Counted from the stretch's first letter, positions 1 to 7,866 are shown. The stretch is DNA of 16,312 nucleotides from Pseudomonadota bacterium (GCA_023390245.1 JAEWDF010000053.1:1-16312); one strand, 5' to 3'. Notes: a model not told the origin generated them from the letters alone. Made by a program: numbers and translations.

Positions 1-777
1 CGTCGACAGCCGCGTCGCGATCCGGGCGCGCAGCGCCGCGTCGATCCCCAGGGCCTGGTCCAGATAGCCGTCGACGGAGCCGCAACGCGCCTCGATCGCG
101 GCGAACGCCGCGTCCAGATAGGCCGCCTCCACGCCCAGGAAGGCGACCACCGCCGCCTCCGACGCGACGCGGCCGGTCAGCCGATGCAGGCTGCGGGCGA
201 TGTCGGGCGCGCGACCGGCCAGGTCCACGGCCGTATTGGTCAGCAGATAGTCCTCGACCATGTCGTCGCGGCCGACCCCGAGCAGGCGGTGGGTCAGGGC
301 CGCCAGGACGCCGGTGCGGTCCTTGCCCGCCGCGCAGTGGATCAGCACCGGCCCGTCCACCTCCGCCAGGGCGGCGAAGTAGCGGCGAAAGACCGCCTGG
401 TGCGAAGGGTCGAACGGCAACGCCGCATAGGTGCGGGTCATGAACCGCCGGCCCGACTCCGGCGTCAGGTCCTCGCTCTTCAGGAAGGCGATATGCGGCG
501 CCTCGGTCCCGTCGTCGACGCCGCCCTCGATCACCCGCGCAGCGAAGCCGTCGGGACGGCGCGACGGCTGGTCGCGCCGCTCGCCCGGCCGGCGCAGGTC
601 GACCACCGCGCCCAGCCCCAGGGCCTTAAGGCGCGCCAGGTCCGCCTCGGTGGCGCGCGCGTGATGGGCCGAACGCAGCAGGCGGCCGGGGCGCACGCGC
701 CGCCCGGCCGCCGTGGCGTAGTCGCCATAGTCGCGGAAGTTGTCGATCGCTTCGAAGGCGTGCAGGCGGGAGCTCAT
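1..777 (-). CDS. Tyrosine-protein phosphatase family protein (C-terminus cut by window edge)
   Basis: The protein starts at ATG 777 and reads 259 codons without a stop to base 1, so its C-terminus lies outside the window. The signature P-loop HCAAGKDRTG is present with nucleophile Cys148 and Arg154, matching the C-x5-R motif of the Tyr_phosphatase_3 (YbaK/IphP-like) family. The N-terminus (FEAIDNFRDYGDYAT, then RPGRLLRSAHHA and VVDLRRPGER) is also typical of that family, whose members usually have about 250-270 residues, so only a little is missing. The family hydrolyses phosphotyrosine, and some members also phosphoinositides; the substrate here is unknown. It starts 9 bases after the stop of the winged-helix regulator and has no clear Shine-Dalgarno sequence, so it is probably the last gene of that run and may be translated by coupling. 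Confidence 0.9.
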   Translation of the reverse strand, partial: MSSRLHAFEAIDNFRDYGDYATAAGRRVRPGRLLRSAHHARATEADLARLKALGLGAVVDLRRPGERRDQPSRRPDGFAARVIEGGVDDGTEAPHIAFLKSEDLTPESGRRFMTRTYAALPFDPSHQAVFRRYFAALAEVDGPVLIHCAAGKDRTGVLAALTHRLLGVGRDDMVEDYLLTNTAVDLAGRAPDIARSLHRLTGRVASEAAVVAFLGVEAAYLDAAFAAIEARCGSVDGYLDQALGIDAALRARIATRLST

Positions 778-786
778 GCCGCCGTA

Positions 787-1089
787 TTAACGCGGCGGCA
801 GCAGCCCCGCCATGGCGTCGAGATAGGCCACGAAGGCGGCGCGGCCCTCCGGCGTCAGGCGCGCCTCGGTCAGCGGCTTGCGGGCGGCGAACCGTTTGGT
901 CACGGCGACGTAGCCCGCCTCCTCCAGCTTTCTCAGGTGGACCGACAGGTTGCCGTCGGTGGTCTGGAGCCGACCCTTCAGGGTGTTGAAGTCGGCCGTC
1001 TCAGCGCCGGACAGATAGGCCATGATCCCCAGCCGGATGCGGCCGTGGATGACCTCGTCGATCCGGCCGATGTCGAAATCGTCCGCCAA
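787..1089 (-). CDS. Small winged-helix transcriptional regulator (HTH_34 / MarR-ArsR-like)
   Basis: This 100-residue protein is almost entirely one winged-helix domain. Residues 10-40 form the first helices (IDEVIHGRIRLGIMAYL), about 44-58 the recognition helix (TDGNLSVHLRKLEEAGY), and about 61-80 the wing (VAVTKRFAARKPLTEARLTP). TDGNLSxHLxxLExAGY is characteristic of the HTH_34 winged-helix family, small cytoplasmic repressors commonly encoded beside a membrane protein. I chose the TTG codon at 1089 because GAGG lies 8 bases upstream, no ATG or GTG precedes the domain in this frame, and it begins right after the TGA of the membrane protein (1094-1092). That arrangement implies translational coupling. 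It probably acts on the operator at 1762-1783, but that is inference. The start codon is less certain than the gene. Confidence 0.88.
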   Translation of the reverse strand: MADDFDIGRIDEVIHGRIRLGIMAYLSGAETADFNTLKGRLQTTDGNLSVHLRKLEEAGYVAVTKRFAARKPLTEARLTPEGRAAFVAYLDAMAGLLPPR

Positions 1090-1091
1090 GG

Positions 1092-1697
1092 TCAGGCCCT
1101 CGCGGCGCGCATCATTAGCCAGGCCGGCAGGGCCATCAGGCCCAGCAGGGCGGCGGCGTAGGCCCAGTATTGCAGTCCCGTCCCGACGCACAGCCCCAGC
1201 ACCGGCGCCGCAGCGAAGGAGGCGACCGCCAGGCCGCTCAGCCGCCGGTCGCGCATCATCGCCCCGGTAACCGCCCAGCCCATGCCGTAGAAGACCATGA
1301 TGATCGACGGGACCAGCACGAAGGCCGCGGCCCCCGCCTGTCCGGTGCGCCAGATCACCATCCAGAAGGCGGCGAACAGAGCGAAGCAGGCCCAGCCCAC
1401 ACCGGTCCAGACGGCCCGCGCCGCGCGGTTGGCCGCCGTGGTCGCGCTCGGCGCGCGGGCCAGGCGGACCCAGAGCGCCGCCATGACCACGAGGAAGACG
1501 ACCGTCGCGCCCAGCCAGATCACGGCGAAGGCGGCCGGCGGCGCGGCGATCGCGCCCGAGGCGACCAGGGCGTGGGCCGCGGCGGCCAGGCCGTAGACCA
1601 GCCCGGCGGCGAACTGGATCGACGCGCCGCGATAGGGGGCGCGACCGCCCTCCTCCGCCAGCTGCCGCATCCAGGCGATGTCTTGTTCCGTGCTCAT
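1092..1697 (-). CDS. Multi-pass membrane protein encoded with a winged-helix regulator
   Basis: This 201-residue protein begins MSTEQDIAWMRQLAEEG, a soluble amphipathic N-terminus. About six hydrophobic segments follow, at roughly residues 27-47, 55-77, 92-114, 122-146, 154-174 and 178-197. ATG 1697 is chosen because GGGAGGT lies about 5 bases upstream; a longer reading to 1763 would cross the promoter. I recognise no catalytic motif. Proteins of this type, with an N-terminal MR-xLAEEG stretch and six helices, are often paired with HTH_34 regulators in proteobacteria, and their function is not established. The regulator begins 2 bases beyond its stop, and a phosphatase follows. It could be a sensor or partner that controls the regulator, but nothing in the sequence proves it. 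Confidence 0.85.
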   Translation of the reverse strand: MSTEQDIAWMRQLAEEGGRAPYRGASIQFAAGLVYGLAAAAHALVASGAIAAPPAAFAVIWLGATVVFLVVMAALWVRLARAPSATTAANRAARAVWTGVGWACFALFAAFWMVIWRTGQAGAAAFVLVPSIIMVFYGMGWAVTGAMMRDRRLSGLAVASFAAAPVLGLCVGTGLQYWAYAAALLGLMALPAWLMMRAARA

Positions 1698-1746
1698 GTC
1701 GGACCTCCCGAACGGCGACGGCGGACGGCCGCGCCCCATGAGCGAC

Positions 1747-1783
1747 GACGTAGCATCCCACACTTTGTGATGTAAAGTACTTT
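1747..1783 (-). promoter_or_regulatory. Promoter and candidate operator of the membrane protein-regulator-phosphatase run
   Basis: Read on the minus strand, TTTACAT (1776-1770) and GCTACGTC (1754-1747) resemble the Caulobacter housekeeping elements TTGACGS and GCTANAWC, with 15 bases between them against the usual 10-14. Laid over this are three AAAGT/ACTTT half-sites. ACTTT at 1762-1766 faces AAAGT at 1774-1778 with a 7-base gap. The second half-site is also the left arm of a perfect 10-base palindrome, AAAGTACTTT (1774-1783). Symmetry over both -35 and spacer is the usual place for an autorepressor site. AT-rich symmetric DNA is conspicuous here against the high-GC background. Confidence 0.5.
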
Positions 1784-1789
1784 TTCAGC

Positions 1790-3235
1790 TTACCGGAACG
1801 GCGGCTCGTCGAAGGCGCGCAGCTTGCGCGAATGCAGGCGCTGACCCTCCTTGCGCATCAGGTCCACGGCCTGGATGCCGATCTGCAGGTGTTCGGAGAT
1901 GGAGCCTTCGTAGAAGCGGTTGGCCTGGCCCGGCAGCTTGATCTCGCCGTGCAGCGGCTTATCCGACACGCACAGCAGCGTCCCGTAGGGCACCCGGAAG
2001 CGATAGCCCTGGGCGGCGATGGTGGCGCTCTCCATGTCGATGGCCACCGCCCGGCTCTGGTTGAAGCGCAGGGCCGACTTGGAATAGCGCAGCTCCCAGT
2101 TCCGGTCGTCGGTGGTGACCACCGTGCCGGTGCGCAGCCGCAGCTTGACCTCGTCGCCCGGCATGCCGCTGACCGACTTGGTGGCGTCGTAGAGGGCGCG
2201 CTGCACCTCCGCGATCGACGGGATCGGGATGTCCGGCGGCAGCACGGCGTCCAGCACGTGGTCGTCGCGCAGATAGGCGTGGGCCAGGACATAGTCGCCG
2301 ATCGCCTGGCTGGCGCGCAGGCCGCCGCAGTGGCCGATCATCAGCCAGACATGCGGGCGGGTGACGGCCAGGTGGTCGGTGATGGTCTTGGCGTTCGACG
2401 GGCCGACGCCGATGTTGACCAGGGTGATCCCCTTATGGCCGGGCGCGGTCAGGTGATAGGCCGGCATCTGGTGCTTCTTCCAGGCCGTGTCGCTGATCGC
2501 CTCCTCCGGGTTCGGCGTGTCGCGGGTGATGACCACGCCGCCGGCGCAGGACAGGGTCTCATAGGGGCTGTCGGGCCGCCTCAGCTGCTCCACCGCCCAA
2601 CGCACGAACTCGTCGACATAGCGGTTGTAGTTGGTGAACAGGATGTAGGACTGGACGTCGTCAACCGGCGTGCCGGTGTAGTGGCGCAGCCGGGCCAGGG
2701 AGAAGTCCGTGCGCAGCCCGTCGAAGTGCGACAGCGGCAAGCCGCCGGCCGGATCGAACAGGCCGTCGGCGATCTCGTCGCCGATGTGCGCCAGGTCCGT
2801 GGTCGGGAACCAGCGCGCCAGGGCCGCCGTCATCGACCGGTCCAGCGCCACGTCGGCGCCGTCCAGCACATAGGGGAAGGGAATCTCCTGCTTCGAGACC
2901 CCGACCTCGAAGTCGGCGCCGTATTCGTCGGCCAGCAGGTTCAGCTGCTCGACCAGATAGGGGCGGAACAGGTCGGGCCGGGTGACCGTGGTCGCATAGG
3001 TCCCCTGTTTGGACAGCCGGGCGTAGGCGCGCGGCTCCAGGTCCTGGGGCCGGTCGCCGTACCAGCGGATGCGAAGCTCGGGATAGGCGAACAGGCCGTC
3101 GGCGCGGGCCGTCGGATCGGGCCGGGCGCCGGTGTCGACGAAGGCGCGCACGGCGTCGCGCAGGTTCGTCACGGATCGGCTGTAGAGGGTTTCGAGGCGG
3201 TCCAGCGCCGCCTGGGCTGTCATCTTGTCTGTCAT
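1790..3235 (-). CDS. amn: AMP nucleosidase
   Basis: This cytoplasmic enzyme hydrolyses AMP to adenine and ribose 5-phosphate, linking adenylate pool size to purine salvage. The 481 residues match the length of E. coli Amn (484). An AMNp_N-type regulatory domain covers about residues 10-170. The C-terminal nucleoside-phosphorylase-like fold shows NIGVGPSNAKT (274-284), a phosphate-binding loop, then MIGHCGGLR (299-307), AIDMES (398-403) for ribose recognition, and VSDKPLHGEIKLPG (423-436) with Asp425 as the likely catalytic acid. ATG 3235 is preceded by AGAGGAAG at 3245-3238; an in-frame ATG at 3223 is the only close alternative. It is divergent from an MFS gene across a 127-base gap that holds a GCTGCA-T-TGCAGC palindrome. 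No terminator is visible between its stop and the next operon's promoter. Confidence 0.97.
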   Translation of the reverse strand: MTDKMTAQAALDRLETLYSRSVTNLRDAVRAFVDTGARPDPTARADGLFAYPELRIRWYGDRPQDLEPRAYARLSKQGTYATTVTRPDLFRPYLVEQLNLLADEYGADFEVGVSKQEIPFPYVLDGADVALDRSMTAALARWFPTTDLAHIGDEIADGLFDPAGGLPLSHFDGLRTDFSLARLRHYTGTPVDDVQSYILFTNYNRYVDEFVRWAVEQLRRPDSPYETLSCAGGVVITRDTPNPEEAISDTAWKKHQMPAYHLTAPGHKGITLVNIGVGPSNAKTITDHLAVTRPHVWLMIGHCGGLRASQAIGDYVLAHAYLRDDHVLDAVLPPDIPIPSIAEVQRALYDATKSVSGMPGDEVKLRLRTGTVVTTDDRNWELRYSKSALRFNQSRAVAIDMESATIAAQGYRFRVPYGTLLCVSDKPLHGEIKLPGQANRFYEGSISEHLQIGIQAVDLMRKEGQRLHSRKLRAFDEPPFR

Positions 3236-3295
3236 GGCTTCCTCTAGCGGAGCTTCTTGGCGGTGGCGAGGCGGACGGCGTTCAACCTCGATTTC

Positions 3296-3308
3296 GCTGC
3301 ATTGCAGC
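3296..3308. promoter_or_regulatory. Perfect inverted repeat in the amn/MFS divergent gap
   Basis: GCTGCA-T-TGCAGC is a perfect 6+1+6 inverted repeat. It lies 60 bases upstream of the amn start and 54 upstream of the MFS start, beside an unusually AT-rich stretch (3309-3327). I could not assign convincing -35/-10 boxes to either gene. It is a plausible operator for one or both, but a 13-base GC-rich palindrome could also arise by chance. Confidence 0.3.
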
Positions 3309-3362
3309 AATTTATCATGACAACCATTGCGGTTCGCCCCCCGGCGCCGCATCTGGCGCGTC

Positions 3363-4625
3363 ATGCCCGCTTCCCCCGCGTCATCCGCCCCGAAGACGGA
3401 ACTCGGCTTCGTCGAATTCGTCTGTCTGATCGCCCTGATGATGGCGCTGAACGCGCTGGCGATCGACTCCATGCTGCCGGCCCTGCCGCATATCGGCGCC
3501 GACCTGGGCGTCGCCAATGAGAACAGCCGTCAATGGGTGGTGACGGCCTATCTGCTGGGCTTCGGCGGCGCGCAACTGATCTATGGACCGCTGGCCGACC
3601 GCTTCGGCCGCAAGCGCGTGCTTCTGCTCGGCGTCGGCCTCTATGTGCTGTTCAGCCTGCTGGCGACCCTGGCGCCGACCTTCGAGACCCTGATCATGGC
3701 CCGCGTCGGCCAGGGGCTGGGCAGCGCCTGCACGCGGGTGCTGGCCGTCTCAATCGTGCGCGACCGTTACGAAGGGCGGACCATGGCCCGGGTCATGTCG
3801 TTCAGCTTCCTGGTCTTCCTGGGCGTGCCGATCCTGGCGCCGTCGCTGGGCCAGCTGATCATGCTGGTCGGTCCCTGGCGCTGGATCTTCGCCGGCCTGG
3901 GCCTGGTCGGCGTGACGCTGATCGTCTGGGCGTCCCTGCGCCTGCCCGAGACGCTGAAGCCGGAGAACCGCCTGCCGATCCGCGTCGGCCGCCTTGCCTC
4001 GGCCTATCGCATCGCCCTGACCGACCGCACGGCCGTTGGATACATGCTGGCCATGACGGCGATCACCGGCGCCCTGTTCGGCTTCATCAACTCCTCGCAG
4101 CAGATCTTCGCCGACGTCTTCCACGCCGAGGCGGCCTTTCCGGCCATCTTCGCCCTGATCGCCGGCGGCATCGCCATCGCCTCCCTGACCAACGCCCGGC
4201 TGGTGGTGCGGCTGGGCTCGCGCAAGATCTCGCACACGGCGCTGCTGGGCTTCACCGGCGTTTCGGCCCTGCACGCCCTGGTCGCGGCGGCGGGGCTGGA
4301 GACCATCTGGACCTTCGCGGTGCTTCAGACCCTGACCATGTTCTGCTTCGGCCTGATCGCCGGGAACTTCGGAGCCATGGCGATGGAGACGATGGGCCAC
4401 ATCGCCGGCACGGCGGCCTCGATCCAGGGCTTCATCTCGACCATCGGCGGGTCACTGCTGGGCTTTGCGGTCGGCCAGCAGTTCAACGGCACCACCCTGC
4501 CGATGACCCTGGGCTTCACCGGCTTCGGCCTGGTCGCGCTGGGCTTCGTGCTGTTCGCCGAACGCGGGCGGCTGTTCCGCGCGCATCATCTGCCGCCCGT
4601 CGCCGGCGCGTCGTCCAAGGCTTGA
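3363..4625 (+). CDS. Bcr/CflA-type MFS drug-efflux transporter
   Basis: This inner-membrane antiporter has 420 residues and about 12 hydrophobic helices, the normal size of the DHA1/Bcr-CflA family. In TM1, ALAIDSMLPALPHIGADLGV (residues 31-50) matches the family pattern with the membrane-embedded Asp35. The loop 2-3 motif A is GPLADRFGRK (75-84). The arginine-containing TM4 region reads IMARVGQGLGSACTRVLAVSIVRD (111-134), which corresponds to the family motif ALGAGxxxVxxRAIVRD. Known members export antibiotics or small metabolites such as bicyclomycin, chloramphenicol or cysteine; the substrate here cannot be told. ATG 3363 has no strong Shine-Dalgarno. A TTG at 3327 would add 12 residues, but they look unlike family N-termini. 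The gene is divergent from amn and 62 bases upstream of the M1 peptidase. Confidence 0.93.
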   Translation: MPASPASSAPKTELGFVEFVCLIALMMALNALAIDSMLPALPHIGADLGVANENSRQWVVTAYLLGFGGAQLIYGPLADRFGRKRVLLLGVGLYVLFSLLATLAPTFETLIMARVGQGLGSACTRVLAVSIVRDRYEGRTMARVMSFSFLVFLGVPILAPSLGQLIMLVGPWRWIFAGLGLVGVTLIVWASLRLPETLKPENRLPIRVGRLASAYRIALTDRTAVGYMLAMTAITGALFGFINSSQQIFADVFHAEAAFPAIFALIAGGIAIASLTNARLVVRLGSRKISHTALLGFTGVSALHALVAAAGLETIWTFAVLQTLTMFCFGLIAGNFGAMAMETMGHIAGTAASIQGFISTIGGSLLGFAVGQQFNGTTLPMTLGFTGFGLVALGFVLFAERGRLFRAHHLPPVAGASSKA

Positions 4626-4646
4626 TCTTTTCGGCGTTTCCGCGCG

Positions 4647-4674
4647 TTGTCCGGGCCAACCGTCCCGCTTAAGC
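4647..4674 (+). promoter_or_regulatory. Possible promoter for the M1 peptidase gene
   Basis: TTGTCCG (4647-4653) and GCTTAAGC (4667-4674) are spaced by 13 bases, as in Caulobacter-type housekeeping promoters (TTGACGS, 10-14 bases, GCTANAWC), with several mismatches. A start around 4681 would leave almost no leader and place the Shine-Dalgarno at the transcript end. Read-through from the MFS gene is therefore equally likely. Confidence 0.25.
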
Positions 4675-4687
4675 GTCAGGAAGCGCC

Positions 4688-6652
4688 ATGAAGCTCTCTT
4701 CCCCGAAGGCCCTCGTCTCGGCCCTCGCCCTGTCGGCCGCCCTCGGTCTGTCCGCCTGTTCCACCCCGACCGGAGGCGCGGCCGCCTTGCCCGAGATCGC
4801 CCTGAACCCCGCCGACATGCCGGTGACCGACGCCGTCGACGTCCACACCTACGCCCGGCCCGAGATCGCGCGCGTCTTCAACGTCGACCTGGACCTGACC
4901 GCCGACTTCGCCGCCAAGGTGCTGTCGGGGACCGCGACCCTGGCCATCTCGGCCGCGCCCGGCGCCAACGAGATCGTGCTGGACACCAAGACCCTGGACA
5001 TCCAGGACGTGCGCGACGCCGCCGGCCAGCCGCTGCGCTATGTCCTGGGCGACGACGACGCCATCAAGGGCCGGCCGCTGACGGTCTATTTCCCGGCCTT
5101 CGCCCCCGGCGAGCGGCGCAGCATCGTCATCCGCTACGCCACCCGGCCCGACGCCGCCGCCCTGCAATGGCTGAATCCGGCCCAGACCGCCGGCGGCCAG
5201 AAGCCCTATCTGTTCAGCCAGGGCCAGGCGATCCTGACCCGCACCTGGGTCCCGACCCAGGACAGCCCCGGCATCCGTCAGACCTATTCGGCCCGCATCG
5301 TCGCGCCCGAAGACCTGACGGTGGTGATGAGCGCCGAGCACCTGACCCCCAACGGAGAACCGGCCGGCGCGGGCATGAAGGCTTGGCGCTTCCGCATGGA
5401 TCATCCGATCCCGCCCTATCTGATGGCGCTGGGCGTCGGCGACATCGACTTCGCCGCCTTCGACGGGCGCACCGGCGTCTACACCGAGCCCAGCCGCCTG
5501 CGGGCGACCGCCTGGGAGCTGGAGCCCACCGCCCGGATGGTGACCGAGGCGGAGGGGCTCTACGGCCCCTACCGCTGGGGCCGCTACGACCTGCTGGTCC
5601 TGCCGCCCAGCTTTCCCTTCGGCGGCATGGAGAACCCGCGCCTGACCTTCGCCACCCCGACCATCATCGCCGGCGACCGGTCGCTGGTGTCTCTGGTCGC
5701 GCACGAACTGGCGCACTCCTGGTCGGGCAATCTGGTGACCAACGCCACCTGGTCGGACATCTGGCTGAACGAAGGGACCACCACCTATTTCGAGAACCGC
5801 ATCATGGAGGCGCTCTACGGCGAGGACCGCGCCAGGCAGGAGCAGGTCCTGGGCTGGATGACGCTGCAGGACGAACTGGCCTCCAGCGATCCGAACGACA
5901 CCCGGCTGCACGTCGACCTGACCGGGCGCGACCCCGACGACGGCCTGTCGGAGATTCCCTATGAGAAGGGCGCCGCCTTCCTGCGCACCATAGAGCGGAT
6001 CGTCGGCCGCCAGCGGTTCGACGCCTGGCTGGAGGGCTATTTCAACCGCCACGCCTTCCAGCCGATGACGGCCCAGGGCTTCCTCCAGGACATCCGCGCC
6101 AACCTGGTCCGGGGCGACGCGGCGCTGGAGGCCGAACTGCAGCTCGACAACTGGATCTACCGGCCCGGCCTGCCGTCGAACGCCATGGCCCCCGTCTCCC
6201 ACGCCTTCGAGCCGGTCGACGCGGCGGCCGTCGCCTTCTTCAAGGACAAGGGGCCGGCCTCGGCCATTCCGTGGGCGGACTGGAACACCCAGCAGCGCCA
6301 GCGTTTCCTGGCCTGGCGTCCGGACGGCCTGCGCGCCGGCGGCGACTGGCTGACCGAGACCCAGCTGCGCGACCTGGAATCGACCCTGAAGCTGGCCGAC
6401 GAAGGCAACGCCGAACTGACCTTCGCCTGGCTGCAGATCGCCCTGGCCCACCGTTACCAGCCGGCCGTGCCGACCGCCGAGGCCTTCCTGAAGGCGCAGG
6501 GTCGGCGCAAGTTCGTCCTGCCGCTGTTCCAGACCCTGTGGGACGAGGGCGACTGGGGCCGGCCGATCGCGCGGCGCATCTACGCCGAGGCGCGGCCGCT
6601 GTATCACCCGGTCACCACCGGCTCGGTCGACCAGCTGGTGGGCCGTCCCTGA
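4688..6652 (+). CDS. M1-family zinc metallopeptidase lipoprotein, leukotriene-A4-hydrolase-like
   Basis: The 654-residue protein has a lipoprotein signal peptide: basic start MKLSSPK, a hydrophobic stretch, and lipobox LSAC with Cys24, followed by Ser. It should be anchored facing the periplasm or outer membrane. The order of domains is N-terminal beta-domain (about 45-255), catalytic domain (about 260-500) and helical Leuk-A4-hydro_C domain (about 520-640). The exopeptidase motif GGMEN is at 312-316, and the zinc site HELAH at 339-343 with Glu362 (LNEG), giving His339, His343, Glu362 and catalytic Glu340. Tyr425 in PYEKGAAF is the expected transition-state tyrosine, and GRRKF (605-609) matches the substrate carboxylate-binding Arg and Lys of LTA4H. 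It probably trims N-terminal residues from peptides; epoxide hydrolase activity cannot be inferred. AGGAAG sits 5 bases before the ATG. The name cold-active aminopeptidase is used for related proteins. Confidence 0.95.
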   Translation: MKLSSPKALVSALALSAALGLSACSTPTGGAAALPEIALNPADMPVTDAVDVHTYARPEIARVFNVDLDLTADFAAKVLSGTATLAISAAPGANEIVLDTKTLDIQDVRDAAGQPLRYVLGDDDAIKGRPLTVYFPAFAPGERRSIVIRYATRPDAAALQWLNPAQTAGGQKPYLFSQGQAILTRTWVPTQDSPGIRQTYSARIVAPEDLTVVMSAEHLTPNGEPAGAGMKAWRFRMDHPIPPYLMALGVGDIDFAAFDGRTGVYTEPSRLRATAWELEPTARMVTEAEGLYGPYRWGRYDLLVLPPSFPFGGMENPRLTFATPTIIAGDRSLVSLVAHELAHSWSGNLVTNATWSDIWLNEGTTTYFENRIMEALYGEDRARQEQVLGWMTLQDELASSDPNDTRLHVDLTGRDPDDGLSEIPYEKGAAFLRTIERIVGRQRFDAWLEGYFNRHAFQPMTAQGFLQDIRANLVRGDAALEAELQLDNWIYRPGLPSNAMAPVSHAFEPVDAAAVAFFKDKGPASAIPWADWNTQQRQRFLAWRPDGLRAGGDWLTETQLRDLESTLKLADEGNAELTFAWLQIALAHRYQPAVPTAEAFLKAQGRRKFVLPLFQTLWDEGDWGRPIARRIYAEARPLYHPVTTGSVDQLVGRP

Positions 6653-6657
6653 GAACG

Positions 6658-6689
6658 AAGGCCCGCCCGGTCGCCCGGGCGGGCCTTTT
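6658..6689 (+). terminator. Intrinsic terminator after the M1 peptidase gene
   Basis: A perfect 13-base stem, 6658-6670 paired with 6675-6687, has loop TCGC and ends in TTTT. It begins 6 bases after the peptidase stop. On the other strand the hairpin is followed by CGTTCTC rather than a T-run, so it is mainly a plus-strand terminator, although it lies just beyond the ald stop as well. Confidence 0.9.
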
Positions 6690-6691
6690 CG

Positions 6692-7810
6692 TCACCCGCG
6701 CGCCCAGACGCCGAACGGATCGGACCAGTCCAGCCCCAGGGCCTGGGCCACGGCCGGGCAGGTGACCTGGCCCTTCAGCACGTTCAGGCCGCGCGCCAGG
6801 TGCGGGTCCTTCCTCAGCGCCTCCAGCCCGTGGTCCGCCAGGGCCAGGCCGAACGGCAGGGTGGCGTTGTTCAGGGCCTCGGAACTGGTGCGCGGCGCCG
6901 CACCCGGCATGTTGGCCACGCAATAGTGGACCACGCCGTCGACGACATAGGTCGGATCGTCATGCGTGGTCGGGCGGGAGGTCTCGAAACAGCCGCCCTG
7001 GTCGATGGCCACGTCGATCAGCACCGAGCCGGGCTTCATCGTCTTCAGATGCTCGCGCCGGACCAGCTTGGGCGCCTCCGCGCCCGGAACCAGCACGGCG
7101 CCGACGACCACGTCGGCCTTGACGATCTCCTCCTCGATCGCGCCGATCGAGGAATAGCGGGTGATGACCCGGCCCTGGGTGATCTCGTCGATATGGGCCA
7201 TGCGCGGGATGGAGCGCTCCAGCACCACCACCTCGGCGCCCAGGCCCATGGCCATCCGCGCGGCGTTCAGCCCGACCACGCCGCCGCCCAGCACCAGAAC
7301 CCGCGCCGGCGCCACGCCGGGCACGCCGCAGAACAGCAGGCCCATGCCGCCGTTGTGCTTCAGCAGGGTCTCGGCCGCCGAGAAGACGGCGATGCGCCCC
7401 GCGACCTCGGACATCGGCGCCAGCAGCGGCAGGCCGCCGCGCGCGTCGGTGACGGTCTCATAGGCCACCGCCGCGCAGCCCGAGGCCAGGAGATCGGCGG
7501 TCTGTTCGGGGTCGGGCGCCAGGTGCAGATAGGCGTAGAGGATCTGGCCCTCGCGCAGCCGCTCCCGCTCGGCCTTCTGCGGCTCCTTGACCTTCACGAT
7601 CATGTCCGTGTCGGCGAAGACGGCGGCGGCGTCCGGGACGATCGTCGCCCCCGCCGCCCGGTAGTCGGCGTCGGTGAAGCCCGCCCCGGCGCCCGCGCCC
7701 GCCTGGACCGAGACCTGGTGGCCCCGCGCCGCATATTCGCGCGCCGCCGTCGGCGTCAGCCCGACCCGGTGCTCGTTCGTCTTGATCTCGGTGGGAACGC
7801 CGACGCGCAT
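6692..7810 (-). CDS. ald: Alanine dehydrogenase
   Basis: This cytoplasmic enzyme catalyses NAD-dependent, reversible oxidative deamination of L-alanine to pyruvate and ammonia. Its 372 residues are the family norm. Substrate-site residues are all at their canonical positions: Arg15 (NEHRVGLTP), Lys75 (VKVKEPQ), catalytic His96 (YLHLAPD) and Asp270 (DVAIDQGG). The Rossmann motif VLVLGGGVVG lies at 171-180, with Glu198 (VVVLE) at the end of beta-2 as expected for NAD preference. ATG 7810 is chosen because GAGGAAGGA lies a few bases upstream and MRVGVPTEIKTNEHRV is the standard family N-terminus; the in-frame extension to 7900 is not. The gene stands alone, 129 bases downstream of the SRPBCC gene, with its own possible promoter. 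It converges on the M1 peptidase across a terminator. Confidence 0.97.
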   Translation of the reverse strand: MRVGVPTEIKTNEHRVGLTPTAAREYAARGHQVSVQAGAGAGAGFTDADYRAAGATIVPDAAAVFADTDMIVKVKEPQKAERERLREGQILYAYLHLAPDPEQTADLLASGCAAVAYETVTDARGGLPLLAPMSEVAGRIAVFSAAETLLKHNGGMGLLFCGVPGVAPARVLVLGGGVVGLNAARMAMGLGAEVVVLERSIPRMAHIDEITQGRVITRYSSIGAIEEEIVKADVVVGAVLVPGAEAPKLVRREHLKTMKPGSVLIDVAIDQGGCFETSRPTTHDDPTYVVDGVVHYCVANMPGAAPRTSSEALNNATLPFGLALADHGLEALRKDPHLARGLNVLKGQVTCPAVAQALGLDWSDPFGVWARG

Positions 7811-7866
7811 GGGAATCCTTCCTCGGGCTGGCCGCGCCGCCGCCATGAGCGATCGCAGAGCGCCAA

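Noticed and set aside
1832..3247. A 471-codon open frame opposite amn
   Set aside because: It is a codon-bias shadow of amn; it has no family features.
3257..3520. An upstream short frame containing ATG 3317 before the MFS gene
   Set aside because: It is out of frame with the transporter, has no ribosome site, and its product is Arg-rich without features; a leader peptide role cannot be supported.
4676..6607. A 643-codon open frame on the minus strand opposite the M1 peptidase
   Set aside because: The plus-strand gene has a signal peptide and a full active site; the antisense product is low-complexity and has no ribosome site or recognisable motif.
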